Part shown: positions 7,650 to 15,610 of the stretch, in pieces | Numbering within the stretch: the stretch's first letter is position 1 | Layout: each line of letters begins with the position of its first letter | DNA from: Candidatus Omnitrophota bacterium | Lineage (GTDB): Bacteria > Omnitrophota > Gorgyraeia > Gygaellales > JAQTUX01 | Direction: 5' to 3' | Length of the DNA: 64,000 bases | Assembly: GCA_028707125.1 (NCBI GenBank) | Contig: JAQTUX010000001.1 | Coordinates: forward strand, 649,850 to 713,849 | Notes under the pieces: generated by a model | What the model was told of the DNA's origin: nothing | What the model saw: the letters and a program-made list of their open reading frames with translations, nothing else | Database searches by the model: none | Made by a program: the position numbers and the translations under genes

Positions 7650-8126
7650 ATGAAAAGATATTATGCCATATGTGTTGATTTGGAAGACAAGCCTGCCGTT
7701 GTTGTGGGCGGAGGCAGGGTTGCCGAGCGCAAGGCAAGGGCGCTGCTTAAGACCGGGGCGGATGTCAGTGTCGTATCTCCGGTTTTGACCAAAGGCCTGG
7801 CGCGCCATGTTAAAGCAGGGCGGCTTAAGTGGACGCCGCGGCCAGTAAGATCAAACGACCTGAGGAGCGCCTGCATTGTCATTGCCGCGACATCCGACAG
7901 CGGCATTAATAAAAAGGTAAGCGCCTGGGCAAGGAAGCGCAAGGCGCTGGTTAATGTGGTGGATGCTCCGCGGATAAGCAGCTATATTTCGCCTGCCTTG
8001 ATAGCAGTAAAGGGCGTGAAGGTCGCGGTTTATACTGACGGCAGGGACCCGGTATTAAGCAGGGATTTAAAGAATTTCTTAAAGGAGCGCTGGGATGTAT
8101 TTTTATCTTATAGGAATAGATCATAA
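7650..8126 (+). CDS. Precorrin-2 dehydrogenase (siroheme synthase N-terminal domain)
   Basis: A 158-residue protein matching the Met8/CysG-B dehydrogenase domain. It shows the NAD motif VVGGGRVAERKA (18-29), IVIAATSD, and VNVVDAP with the Asp used in catalysis. It would oxidise precorrin-2 to sirohydrochlorin and may also insert iron. It lacks the CobA part of CysG, which is a separate gene here (9604). The 3' end overlaps hemA by 32 bases. Confidence 0.88.
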   Translation: MKRYYAICVDLEDKPAVVVGGGRVAERKARALLKTGADVSVVSPVLTKGLARHVKAGRLKWTPRPVRSNDLRSACIVIAATSDSGINKKVSAWARKRKALVNVVDAPRISSYISPALIAVKGVKVAVYTDGRDPVLSRDLKNFLKERWDVFLSYRNRS

Positions 8127-9003
8127 GACGGCCGACGTAAGTATCCGTAGCGCGCTATACCGCGGGCGTAAGGAGATAGAGGATTTTTGGGGGCGCGTAG
8201 CGTACGGAGGGACGGCCTTGCTTTTTACCTGCAACCGTATAGAGATATACGGAGTGGTTAAGGAGGCCGAAGACGTCTTTTATTATTTTGATGAGTTCGG
8301 CAGGCAATTTCCGGATTTCTTGAGGCGGGCGTATATCAAATATGGCCGACGGGATATTCTTTCTCACGCCTCGCGCCTGGCATCGGGCCTGGAATCTCAG
8401 CTTAAGGGAGAGCGCCAGATACTGAACCAGCTTGATTCCTGGTTGTCTAATGAGGGTTTTCCTTCCGCGCTTAAGGAGCTATGGCAGGAGGCGCTGCTGT
8501 TGTCTGAGGGCGCGCGCCTGAGCTCAGGGACAGGCAATTCTTCCCACAACATAGCCGGTGTGGTCTTTGACGACATAGGCCGCAGCATAAGATCAGGCCG
8601 GGCCCTTGAGATAACGGTCGTAGGCACTGGCAAAATAGCGGAGATCATTTCCCAATATCCCGTTAAGCCGGCGCGTATCAACTTTGCCGCGCATAAAAAT
8701 TTCAGGAAGGCGGTGCTGCTGGCAAAGGGGTCGGGCGGTGAGGCGGTCAATCTCGCGGAGCTGCCGCGGTTACTGGCCGCGACAGATGTGTTGATCAGCG
8801 CGACGTTAAGCCCGCATTACGTTATCAAGGCAAAGGATGTTTCAGCGGCTGCTGTCGGACGCGCGGCCCCTCTTTACATTTACGATCTGGCTATGCCGCT
8901 TGATGTAGAGCCGGACGTAAGCGGGATCAAGGGGATAATCCTGAAAAATACAGATGATCTAAAGGACGCTTTTGAACGACATAATAACTTGATAGATGCG
9001 TAA
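8095..9003 (+). CDS. hemA: Glutamyl-tRNA reductase, short form
   Basis: Makes glutamate-1-semialdehyde from glutamyl-tRNA. Catalytic-domain marks are LFTCNRIEIYG with the nucleophilic Cys, and GERQILNQ, followed by an NADPH-binding domain (about 150-290). At 302 residues it lacks the C-terminal helical dimerisation domain present in typical enzymes of 400-450 residues. The reading frame ends inside the hemC start, so the loss is not an obvious frameshift. The start ATG follows AAAGGAGCGCTGGG. Confidence 0.88.
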   Translation: MYFYLIGIDHKTADVSIRSALYRGRKEIEDFWGRVAYGGTALLFTCNRIEIYGVVKEAEDVFYYFDEFGRQFPDFLRRAYIKYGRRDILSHASRLASGLESQLKGERQILNQLDSWLSNEGFPSALKELWQEALLLSEGARLSSGTGNSSHNIAGVVFDDIGRSIRSGRALEITVVGTGKIAEIISQYPVKPARINFAAHKNFRKAVLLAKGSGGEAVNLAELPRLLAATDVLISATLSPHYVIKAKDVSAAAVGRAAPLYIYDLAMPLDVEPDVSGIKGIILKNTDDLKDAFERHNNLIDA

Positions 9004-9658
9004 ATTAAGGACAGGCACGCGGCCGAGCCGGCTGGCGTTAAAACAGGTTGAAGAGATAGAAAGATTATTCCCCGGAATAAGATTCAAGGCAGTAACTTAT
9101 CAGACCCCGGGGGACAGGGATAAACTAACTCCTATTTCCGAGATCGAGGGCTCTGATTTTTTCACCAGGGACATTGACCGGGCGCTTTTGAGGGGAGAGA
9201 TAGATCTGGCAGTGCACAGCAGCAAGGACTTACCGCAGAGTTTGACGCCGGGTTTGGCGGTCGCCTTTGAGGCCGCGGCCTTAAGCCCCTTTGACGCCTT
9301 TATCTCAAAGGACGGGCTGGCATTAAAGAGATTGCCGGTGAAAAGCAGAGTGGGGACCAGCAGTAACAGGAGGAAAAGCCAGATCAAGGTTCTCAGGCCC
9401 GACCTTCAAATAGTCGATATCCGCGGCACCATTGAAGAAAGGATATCTCTCATCGCCTCCGGGAAAATAGACGGCCTTATTGTCGCTCACGCGGCTTTGA
9501 TCCGGCTGGGTTTAGAGAAAGAAATATCGGAGGTATTTCCGCTGAACGTATTTCAGACGCATCCAAAGCAGGGCAGTTTATCAATAGTAACAAGAGAGGA
9601 TATATGCGCAAAGCTAAGGTCTATCTTATTGGCGCCGGCCCGGGTGACTGGGAGCTGA
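8996..9658 (+). CDS. hemC: Hydroxymethylbilane synthase lacking domain 3
   Basis: Porphobilinogen deaminase joins four porphobilinogens into hydroxymethylbilane. Domains 1 and 2 are recognisable: TGTRPSRLAL at the start, LAVHSSKDLP with the catalytic Asp, and GTSSNRRKSQ with substrate arginines. The protein is only 220 residues against about 310 usually. It stops after the QGSLSIVTRED strand, so domain 3 and its conserved Cys in GGCQVPI, which carries the dipyrromethane cofactor, are missing. The only Cys is near residue 204. The following DNA codes cobA in another frame, with no remnant of domain 3. Confidence 0.85.
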   Translation: MRKLRTGTRPSRLALKQVEEIERLFPGIRFKAVTYQTPGDRDKLTPISEIEGSDFFTRDIDRALLRGEIDLAVHSSKDLPQSLTPGLAVAFEAAALSPFDAFISKDGLALKRLPVKSRVGTSSNRRKSQIKVLRPDLQIVDIRGTIEERISLIASGKIDGLIVAHAALIRLGLEKEISEVFPLNVFQTHPKQGSLSIVTREDICAKLRSILLAPARVTGS

Positions 9659-10341
9659 TCAGCGTCAAAGGCCTGAAGCGGCTGAGGCAGGCCGACGTCA
9701 TATTGTATGATTTCCTGGCTTCAAAAGACCTTCTATGGTTTGCCAAAAAAGGCGCGGAGATAATCTGCGTGGGCAAAAAAGACGGGCTGCATCTATTAGA
9801 GCAGAGGCAGATCAATAAATTGCTTTATCAAAAGGCCGCGGAGAATAAGATCATCGCCCGCTTAAAAGGCGGCGACCCGTTCGTCTTCAGCCGCGGCATA
9901 GAAGAGGCGTTGTATCTAAAGAGGAAAGGCATTGATTTTGAGGTCATTCCCGGAGTTACTTCGGCCTTTGCCGCCGCGGAAAGTTTCGGCATCCCTTTGA
10001 CCAAAAGAAAGGAATTTTCTTCCGTAGCGGTTTTGACCGGAAGAAAAAGCGGCGGCGGCCCCATTGACGCCCCTGCTTGCGATACCCTGGTTTATCTTAT
10101 GGCGGTAGGGAATATAAACAACGTGGTTAATGCTGTGTTGAGATCGGGAATGGCCAAAAATACGCCTTGCGCGTTTATAGAGCAGGGGACGACCGACAGG
10201 CAAAGGATCACCGTAGGCACATTAGCGGATATCGCTTATAAGGCGCGTAAATACGCGGTCAGGCCGCCGGCGGTATTTATCGTGGGAGAGATCATAAAAT
10301 ATGGGGAAAAAATTTACGGACATGAATTTAAGGACCGCTGA
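9604..10341 (+). CDS. cobA: Uroporphyrinogen-III C-methyltransferase
   Basis: A 245-residue SAM-dependent enzyme making precorrin-2, the branch point to siroheme. Motifs include VYLIGAGPGD at the start, RLKGGDPFVF with the SAM-binding region, and VIPGVTSA. It covers the whole SUMT domain, with no fused HemD (uroporphyrinogen-III synthase), and no separate hemD is seen in the window. It overlaps hemC by 55 bases and hemB by 41 bases. Confidence 0.93.
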   Translation: MRKAKVYLIGAGPGDWELISVKGLKRLRQADVILYDFLASKDLLWFAKKGAEIICVGKKDGLHLLEQRQINKLLYQKAAENKIIARLKGGDPFVFSRGIEEALYLKRKGIDFEVIPGVTSAFAAAESFGIPLTKRKEFSSVAVLTGRKSGGGPIDAPACDTLVYLMAVGNINNVVNAVLRSGMAKNTPCAFIEQGTTDRQRITVGTLADIAYKARKYAVRPPAVFIVGEIIKYGEKIYGHEFKDR

Positions 10342-11257
10342 CTTCATTTATCCCTATTTTGTGACTGGCGGAAAGAACAAGAAAGAGGAGATCAATTCCT
10401 TTCCCGGCATATTCCGTTTTTCCCTTGACCGGCTGCTCAGTGATATAGGGGAAAGCAGAAAATTGGGACTGAATAAAATACTCTTGTTCGGCATCCCCGA
10501 TACCAAAGACGCGAGGGGAACCACGGCTTATAAAGAAGACAACATTGTTTCTCTGGCAGTGGAGGGAATAAAGAAAAGATTCCCGGCTTTAATTGTGATG
10601 ACCGATGTCTGCCTTTGCGCCTATACAACACACGGGCACTGTGGAATCTTGAAAGCGAAAAGCGCAAAGCGAAAAGCGCAAAACGGCGTTAACATTGATA
10701 ACAAAAATACATTAGAAACCCTGTCTAATGTCGCCATTTCGCATGCTGAAGCCGGGGCTGACTGGGTCGCGCCCTCTGCAATGGCAAGGGGCCAGGTAAG
10801 AGCCATAAGAAGCGCGTTGGATAAAAACGGCTATAATAAGGTAAAGATCATGGGTTATTCCGCGAAATTCGCCTCAAATTTTTACGGGCCGTTCAGGCAG
10901 GCGGCCAATTCAGCGCCCGCTTTCGGCGACAGGAAAGGATATCAACTTGATTACAATGACGCGGAGGCGGCGATTAAAAGGATAGGCGATGATATCAGAG
11001 AAGGGGCGGGCGCGGTGATGGTTAAGCCGGCCCTGGCATATCTTGATGTGGTTAAGCAGGCCAAATTAAGATTTAAGCATCCGCTCGCGGCATATAATGT
11101 CAGCGGGGAATATTCTATGGTTAAATACGGCGCAAAGTCAGGCCTTTGGGATGAGAGAAAGATGGTGTTTGAGACCATAGGGTCGATCAAGCGAGCAGGC
11201 GCGGATCTTATCATTACGTATCATGCGAAGGACATAGCGAGATGGCTCAGGGAGTGA
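10301..11257 (+). CDS. hemB: Delta-aminolevulinic acid dehydratase
   Basis: Condenses two aminolevulinates to porphobilinogen. Present are the zinc cysteines in DVCLCAYTTHGHCG, the lysine in KIMGYSAKFAS and the Schiff-base lysine in MVKPALAYLD. At 318 residues the length is near normal, but the N-terminus is shorter than usual. The start may be ATG 10301 or ATG 10322. Immediately after the zinc motif there is a basic insertion (KAKSAKRKAQN) coded by a 14-bp tandem repeat at 10652-10679. Confidence 0.95.
   Translation: MGKKFTDMNLRTADFIYPYFVTGGKNKKEEINSFPGIFRFSLDRLLSDIGESRKLGLNKILLFGIPDTKDARGTTAYKEDNIVSLAVEGIKKRFPALIVMTDVCLCAYTTHGHCGILKAKSAKRKAQNGVNIDNKNTLETLSNVAISHAEAGADWVAPSAMARGQVRAIRSALDKNGYNKVKIMGYSAKFASNFYGPFRQAANSAPAFGDRKGYQLDYNDAEAAIKRIGDDIREGAGAVMVKPALAYLDVVKQAKLRFKHPLAAYNVSGEYSMVKYGAKSGLWDERKMVFETIGSIKRAGADLIITYHAKDIARWLRE
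10652..10679 (+). repeat. 14-bp tandem repeat inside hemB
   Basis: AAAGCGAAAAGCGC occurs twice in tandem (10652-10665, 10666-10679) and is followed by a partial third start AAAACGG. It encodes a lysine/alanine/serine-rich loop not found in usual HemB. Together with the few residues beyond it, the insertion keeps the reading frame. Confidence 0.85.
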
Positions 11258-12489
11258 CGAAAAACCTGTTAAATAGGGCACAACGGCATCTTGTCGGCGG
11301 GGTGAACAGCCCTGTGCGGGCGTTTAATTATGTCGGCGAAGAGCCGTTGTTGATCAAGAGAGGCAGGGGATGCCGTGTTTATGACTATGACGGTAAAGAA
11401 TACATTGATTATGTGCTTTCCTGGGGAAGTTTAATTCTCGGCCATGCCTTTCCTTCCGTGATAAATGCCGTCAGTAAGGCGGCGCGATCCGGCTTGAGTT
11501 TCGGAGCTACCAATCAGCGGGAAATAGAGTTGGCAGAGATGATAAAGACGGCTGTTCCCTTTGTGGATAAGCTGCGCTTTGTCAGTTCCGGCACCGAGGC
11601 GGTTATGGGGGCGATACGGCTGGCGCGTGGCTGCACAGGCAGGGATAAAATACTCAAGTTCAATAATTCATACCATGGCCACGCGGACTATCTTCTTGCC
11701 TCGGCCGGTTCAGGCCTGGCTACTTTCGGCATTCCGCAGAGCAAAGGCGTGCCGCTTGACTTTATCCGGCATACATTGATCTCGCCTTACGGCGATATTG
11801 AAAGATTAGAGAGGGTTTTCAGGAAATACGGCAAGGATATTGCCGCGGTTATAGTTGAGCCGGCAGGCGCAAACTACGGGGTCGTTGTCCCGGATATCGC
11901 TTTTCTGAAGAGCGCGAGATCGCTGACCCGTAAATACGGGGTATTGCTGATCTTTGACGAGGTGATCACAGGGTTTCGTTTCCATTTCGGGGCGCTTGCC
12001 TCTATTTCAGGCCTGACCCCTGATCTGGTCTGTTTAGGCAAGATCATCGGCGGCGGCTTACCCGTAGGCGCGTATGGGGGCGGCCGGAGGATAATGCGGA
12101 ATCTCGCTCCGGAGGGCAGGGTTTATCAGGCATCCACCTTTGCCGGCAATCCTGTTGTGATGGCTGCCGGTATAGCAACGCTTAAAACACTTTCAGCATT
12201 AAGGCGCGGGTATAAGGGGCTGGAGCTCCTGACAGCGCGTCTTACGGATGGGATAAAAAGAGAGGGGGTTTCCCGCGACATAGATTTCGAGATAAGCCGC
12301 TTTGGCGCGATGTTCAGTTTTAAATTCAAGCGCAAAGGCGATTTTGAGAAATTTTATGGCGCCATGCGGAAACTTGGCGTATTTTTCGCGCCTTCTGAAT
12401 TTGAGGCAAACTTTTTATCTTTTTCCCACACAAGAAAAGATGTCGATAAAACGCTGGCTAAGGCAAGAGAGGCATTATGGAAAATATAG
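11242..12489 (+). CDS. hemL: Glutamate-1-semialdehyde 2,1-aminomutase
   Basis: A PLP enzyme forming 5-aminolevulinate. Family marks are VGGVNSPVRAF near the N-terminus, FVSSGTEAVMGAIRLARG (PLP phosphate pocket), IFDEVITGFR and LGKIIGGGLPVGAYGG with the PLP lysine. At 415 residues it is of normal length. The start overlaps the hemB end by 16 bases, and the end overlaps the sulfite reductase gene by 13 bases. Confidence 0.96.
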   Translation: MAQGVTKNLLNRAQRHLVGGVNSPVRAFNYVGEEPLLIKRGRGCRVYDYDGKEYIDYVLSWGSLILGHAFPSVINAVSKAARSGLSFGATNQREIELAEMIKTAVPFVDKLRFVSSGTEAVMGAIRLARGCTGRDKILKFNNSYHGHADYLLASAGSGLATFGIPQSKGVPLDFIRHTLISPYGDIERLERVFRKYGKDIAAVIVEPAGANYGVVVPDIAFLKSARSLTRKYGVLLIFDEVITGFRFHFGALASISGLTPDLVCLGKIIGGGLPVGAYGGGRRIMRNLAPEGRVYQASTFAGNPVVMAAGIATLKTLSALRRGYKGLELLTARLTDGIKREGVSRDIDFEISRFGAMFSFKFKRKGDFEKFYGAMRKLGVFFAPSEFEANFLSFSHTRKDVDKTLAKAREALWKI

Positions 12490-13193
12490 ATTATGACGCG
12501 CTGAAGCAGCGCGGATTCTTGAGGCAAAAACAGGAAGGTTTTTTTGTATTAAGGACGCGTATGAGCAGGGGCATATACAGTAAAGAGCAGCTGGATAAGT
12601 TCAGCGAAATCGCCTCAAAATACGGCAGGGGCTTTATCCATGCCACCACAAGGCAGGGGTTAGAGGTGCCGTTTATCCGGTTTGAAGACATAGACAGGGT
12701 AGAGCAGGAGCTTAAGTCCGCTGGCATACTTACCGGCACATCGGGGCCGCGCCTTAGGACCACTACCTGCTGCCCGGGAAATAATTGGTGCAAGTCAGGG
12801 CTGGTCAATACTTTTTCGCTTGCCGAGAGAATAGAAAAAGAGCTGGGGATAGCGTGCGGATTGAATCTGCCCCATAAGTTCAAGATAGCCATATCCGGCT
12901 GCCCCAATGCCTGTGTGCGGCCTCAAACTTCAGAGATAGGGCTGCACGGCGCGGTCGATGCCTCGGATCCGAAGAATCCCCGATTTGGATTCGTCGTATA
13001 TCTGGGAGGCTGCGGCGGCAGGACGCCCAGGAACGCCTTTAAGCTGGATAAGGTCCTCAGCGAAGATGAGGTCCTGCCTTTAATTGGGAAAGTGGTCAAG
13101 TTCCATAAGGAGCACGCTAAGCCCAGGCAGCGCCTGGCATTGCTGATAGAGGAGTTCGGAAGGGATAATTTCCTAAAAGAAATTGCAGTTTAG
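12477..13193 (+). CDS. Small assimilatory siroheme sulfite reductase
   Basis: A 238-residue single-module nitrite/sulfite reductase-type protein. The coupled siroheme-[4Fe-4S] site is provided by Cys99-x5-Cys105 (in TTTCCPGNNWC) and Cys142-x3-Cys146 (SGCPNAC). Conserved substrate-side basic residues occur in ATTRQGLEVPF. Its size fits the low-molecular-weight assimilatory sulfite reductases of anaerobes, such as that of Desulfovibrio, rather than the duplicated CysI. Placed last in a siroheme operon begun by APS reductase, it most likely makes sulfide for biosynthesis. Nitrite reduction cannot be excluded. Confidence 0.85.
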   Translation: MENIDYDALKQRGFLRQKQEGFFVLRTRMSRGIYSKEQLDKFSEIASKYGRGFIHATTRQGLEVPFIRFEDIDRVEQELKSAGILTGTSGPRLRTTTCCPGNNWCKSGLVNTFSLAERIEKELGIACGLNLPHKFKIAISGCPNACVRPQTSEIGLHGAVDASDPKNPRFGFVVYLGGCGGRTPRNAFKLDKVLSEDEVLPLIGKVVKFHKEHAKPRQRLALLIEEFGRDNFLKEIAV

Positions 13194-13210
13194 ATGCGCT
13201 GTGATATATT
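13183..13210 (+). promoter_or_regulatory. Putative promoter of the metal-efflux operon
   Basis: TTGCAG (13183-13188), 16 bases, then TATATT (13205-13210) preceded by TG one base upstream (extended -10). It lies at the end of the sulfite reductase gene, just before the cusC-like start. Confidence 0.45.
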
Positions 13211-13240
13211 ATGCTTATGATAAATGGAGGGCTGCATAAA

Positions 13241-14515
13241 ATGATAAGGCAGGTTGTGTCCGTATTCTTGATTTGTATTTTATTGTTCAGTTGTGCCTCT
13301 GTTTATGCGCAAGAGGGGCTTCGCCTTGAGCCGCTTATAGAAGTGGCGTTAAAGAATAACCCCGAAATCCTGGCGGCGAAAAAACGCTGGGAGGCGTCGC
13401 TGGCAAGGGTGCCTCAGGCAAAATCCCTGGATAATCCCAGTATCGGCTTCTCCTTTGAGAAAATGCCGGGCGGCACATTGAAGCTGGATAAGACCATGTC
13501 CTCAGACAGGATGCTTAACATATCCCAGATGTTCCCCTGGTTCGGCAAGCTGGCGCTTAAGGGAAAGATCGCGATCGTGGAATCACAGATGATGGCCGCG
13601 GATTATAAGGATAAAGAGCTGGAAGTCATAAGCATGCTGAAAAAAGAGTATTATGAGCTATTCATGAATTATAAGGAAGACGAATTAAGCCGGGCAGGAC
13701 TGGCCATGCTGCAGGATATATCCAGGATCGCGGAGGCGAGATACGCGGTGGGTGAGATACCGCAGGAGATGGTATTCAAATTGAATCTGGAAATAGCGCG
13801 TTTAGACAATCGCATCCAGAATCTTAAAGAAGAAAGGTCTGCCTCCGGGACGCGGGTCAACACTATATTGAATTTTAGCCCGGAGGCGCCTTTGGGCGTT
13901 CCTGAGCCGCGTCAGGACCTGTATTTCAAGGCCGATATAGAGGAGTTATACAGATTGGCTCTGGGTAACCAGCCGGCGCTTGCCGTGTTTTCTTACGCCA
14001 TAGAAAGGAACAGGCAGGCAAAGGCCCTGGCCAAGCGCAGTATCTTTCCCGATGTTATGGCGCAGATAGGGCTCAGAGGTTTTACCGGAGGCGGCATAGG
14101 GCCGTGGGATCTGATGCTGGCGTTCAGCGCTCCGCTCTGGTTCTGGACAAAGCAGCGCTATGAGATAAAAGAGGCGGTCATAAACCTTGAAGAGGCGGAG
14201 GCGGTGTACGCGGCAATGAGGAATAAGGCAATGTCGGAGACCAAAGAGTTGTTTTCCAGGGTCAATATCGCCGCTAACAAGGTCCGGCTTTACAGGGACA
14301 ATCTGATACCCGTATTGGAAAGTTCGATTTCTTCATCGCTTGCCGCTTTCCGTTCGGGAGACGGGGATTTGATGATGATCATTGATAACGAACGAATGCT
14401 TATTGACCTTAAAATGGATCACTATAAGTCAATAGTGGAATACAATATGAGCCTGGCTGACCTGGAGAGGGCTACAGGCGTACGTTTGACGGAGGCGAAA
14501 GATGAAAAAGAATAG
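13241..14515 (+). CDS. TolC/CusC-type outer-membrane efflux channel
   Basis: An outer-membrane factor of about 424 residues, starting at ATG 13241 with a typical signal peptide (MIRQVVSVFLICILLFSC) and a GGAGGG site. Two OEP repeats of alpha-helical, alanine-rich sequence follow. It is the exit duct of the RND pump encoded downstream and overlaps the adaptor gene by 14 bases. The Cys in LLFSCAS may be a lipobox, so the protein could be lipidated like CusC. Confidence 0.85.
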   Translation: MIRQVVSVFLICILLFSCASVYAQEGLRLEPLIEVALKNNPEILAAKKRWEASLARVPQAKSLDNPSIGFSFEKMPGGTLKLDKTMSSDRMLNISQMFPWFGKLALKGKIAIVESQMMAADYKDKELEVISMLKKEYYELFMNYKEDELSRAGLAMLQDISRIAEARYAVGEIPQEMVFKLNLEIARLDNRIQNLKEERSASGTRVNTILNFSPEAPLGVPEPRQDLYFKADIEELYRLALGNQPALAVFSYAIERNRQAKALAKRSIFPDVMAQIGLRGFTGGGIGPWDLMLAFSAPLWFWTKQRYEIKEAVINLEEAEAVYAAMRNKAMSETKELFSRVNIAANKVRLYRDNLIPVLESSISSSLAAFRSGDGDLMMIIDNERMLIDLKMDHYKSIVEYNMSLADLERATGVRLTEAKDEKE

Positions 14516-15605
14516 AATTATTATAGCCATTTTGCTGATGGCGTTATCAGGGGGGATCTCTGTTTTTGTATTCTTGAATAGAGTTAAATCTTCCGATAAG
14601 AAGGGGCAGATAGCCGGCTTAAGATCCGGACAAGATGAAAAGGATGTCAAATATTGGACCTGTTCCATGCATCCTCAGGTGAGGAGCGATTCTGCCGGCA
14701 AGTGCCCCATATGCGGGATGGAATTGATCCCCATATATAAGGAAGACGCCGGTAAGATCGTCCTGGAGAAATCAGTGGCAGATAAGATCGGTATAAGGAG
14801 CGAGCCGGTCCAATACAGGCATCTTATAAAGGAGATCCGGCTGCCTGGCAAGGTCAGCCATGACAAAGAGCTTTATGTGCTTCAGCAGGAATATTTAAGT
14901 ATTCTGGCAAGTTACAGGCGCCTGTCGCAGACCGCTTCAGAGGATATCATAAGCAGGGAGAGGTCTCTTCTGGAAGCCACCGAGCTGCGGCTTAAGCTCC
15001 TGGGGTTTAAGGATGAACAGATCAAAGAGTTCAGCGGGATGTCTTCTCCCGATGAGAGCCTGATTTATCCGGCTAAAGGCAGGGCCTGGATACACGCCGA
15101 TGTGTATGAGCAGGATTTAAATCTGGTAAGGTCAGGGCAAAAAGTGAAAGCGGCGATAAAGGGCTATGAAGGCGGGGAGTTTAGCGGGGAGATCAAGGCC
15201 ATAGAAGAGGTCTTGAGCCCTCAGACCCGTTCTGCCAAAGCGCGCATAGAAGTGCCCGACCAGGATAATAAACTGAAACATGAACTTTATGCCGATCTAA
15301 CGGCAGAAATAGATCTGGGCAGGCGTTTAGGCGTTCCGGTTAACAGCCTCATTGATACCGGGGTGCGCAAGGTGGTATATGTAGACCTGGGGGGCGGCCG
15401 CTATCAGATGAGGCAGGTAAAGACAGGCGTCATCGCCGGAGCTTATACAGAGGCGGTCGAGGGGCTTAAAGAGGGCGATAAGGTTGTAACGGATGGTAAT
15501 TTCTTCCTGGATTCCCAGAGCACCTTAAGCGGCGGGCAGTCGCTTTTGTATGGGGCAGCGGAAGAGGTTGAGGCAGGCGCAGCGCCTCCTCAGCACAAAC
15601 ATTAA
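14502..15605 (+). CDS. CusB-type periplasmic adaptor with heavy-metal-binding domain
   Basis: A 367-residue membrane-fusion protein. The N-terminal anchor (6-26) is followed by a heavy-metal-binding domain with Cys54, His57, Cys68 and Cys71 (in YWTCSMHP and CPICGMELIP). Lipoyl/barrel-sandwich and beta-barrel domains then follow. This motif set is typical of copper/silver (CusB) adaptors. The C-terminus ends with His residues (PQHKH). It links the inner-membrane pump to the TolC-like channel. Confidence 0.9.
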   Translation: MKKNRIIIAILLMALSGGISVFVFLNRVKSSDKKGQIAGLRSGQDEKDVKYWTCSMHPQVRSDSAGKCPICGMELIPIYKEDAGKIVLEKSVADKIGIRSEPVQYRHLIKEIRLPGKVSHDKELYVLQQEYLSILASYRRLSQTASEDIISRERSLLEATELRLKLLGFKDEQIKEFSGMSSPDESLIYPAKGRAWIHADVYEQDLNLVRSGQKVKAAIKGYEGGEFSGEIKAIEEVLSPQTRSAKARIEVPDQDNKLKHELYADLTAEIDLGRRLGVPVNSLIDTGVRKVVYVDLGGGRYQMRQVKTGVIAGAYTEAVEGLKEGDKVVTDGNFFLDSQSTLSGGQSLLYGAAEEVEAGAAPPQHKH

Positions 15606-15610
15606 CGCTT

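Noticed and set aside
9604-9700. Frameshift as the reason for the missing HemC domain 3.
   Set aside because: Other frames after the hemC stop encode CobA from its true start; no GGCQVPI-like or other domain-3 sequence was seen.
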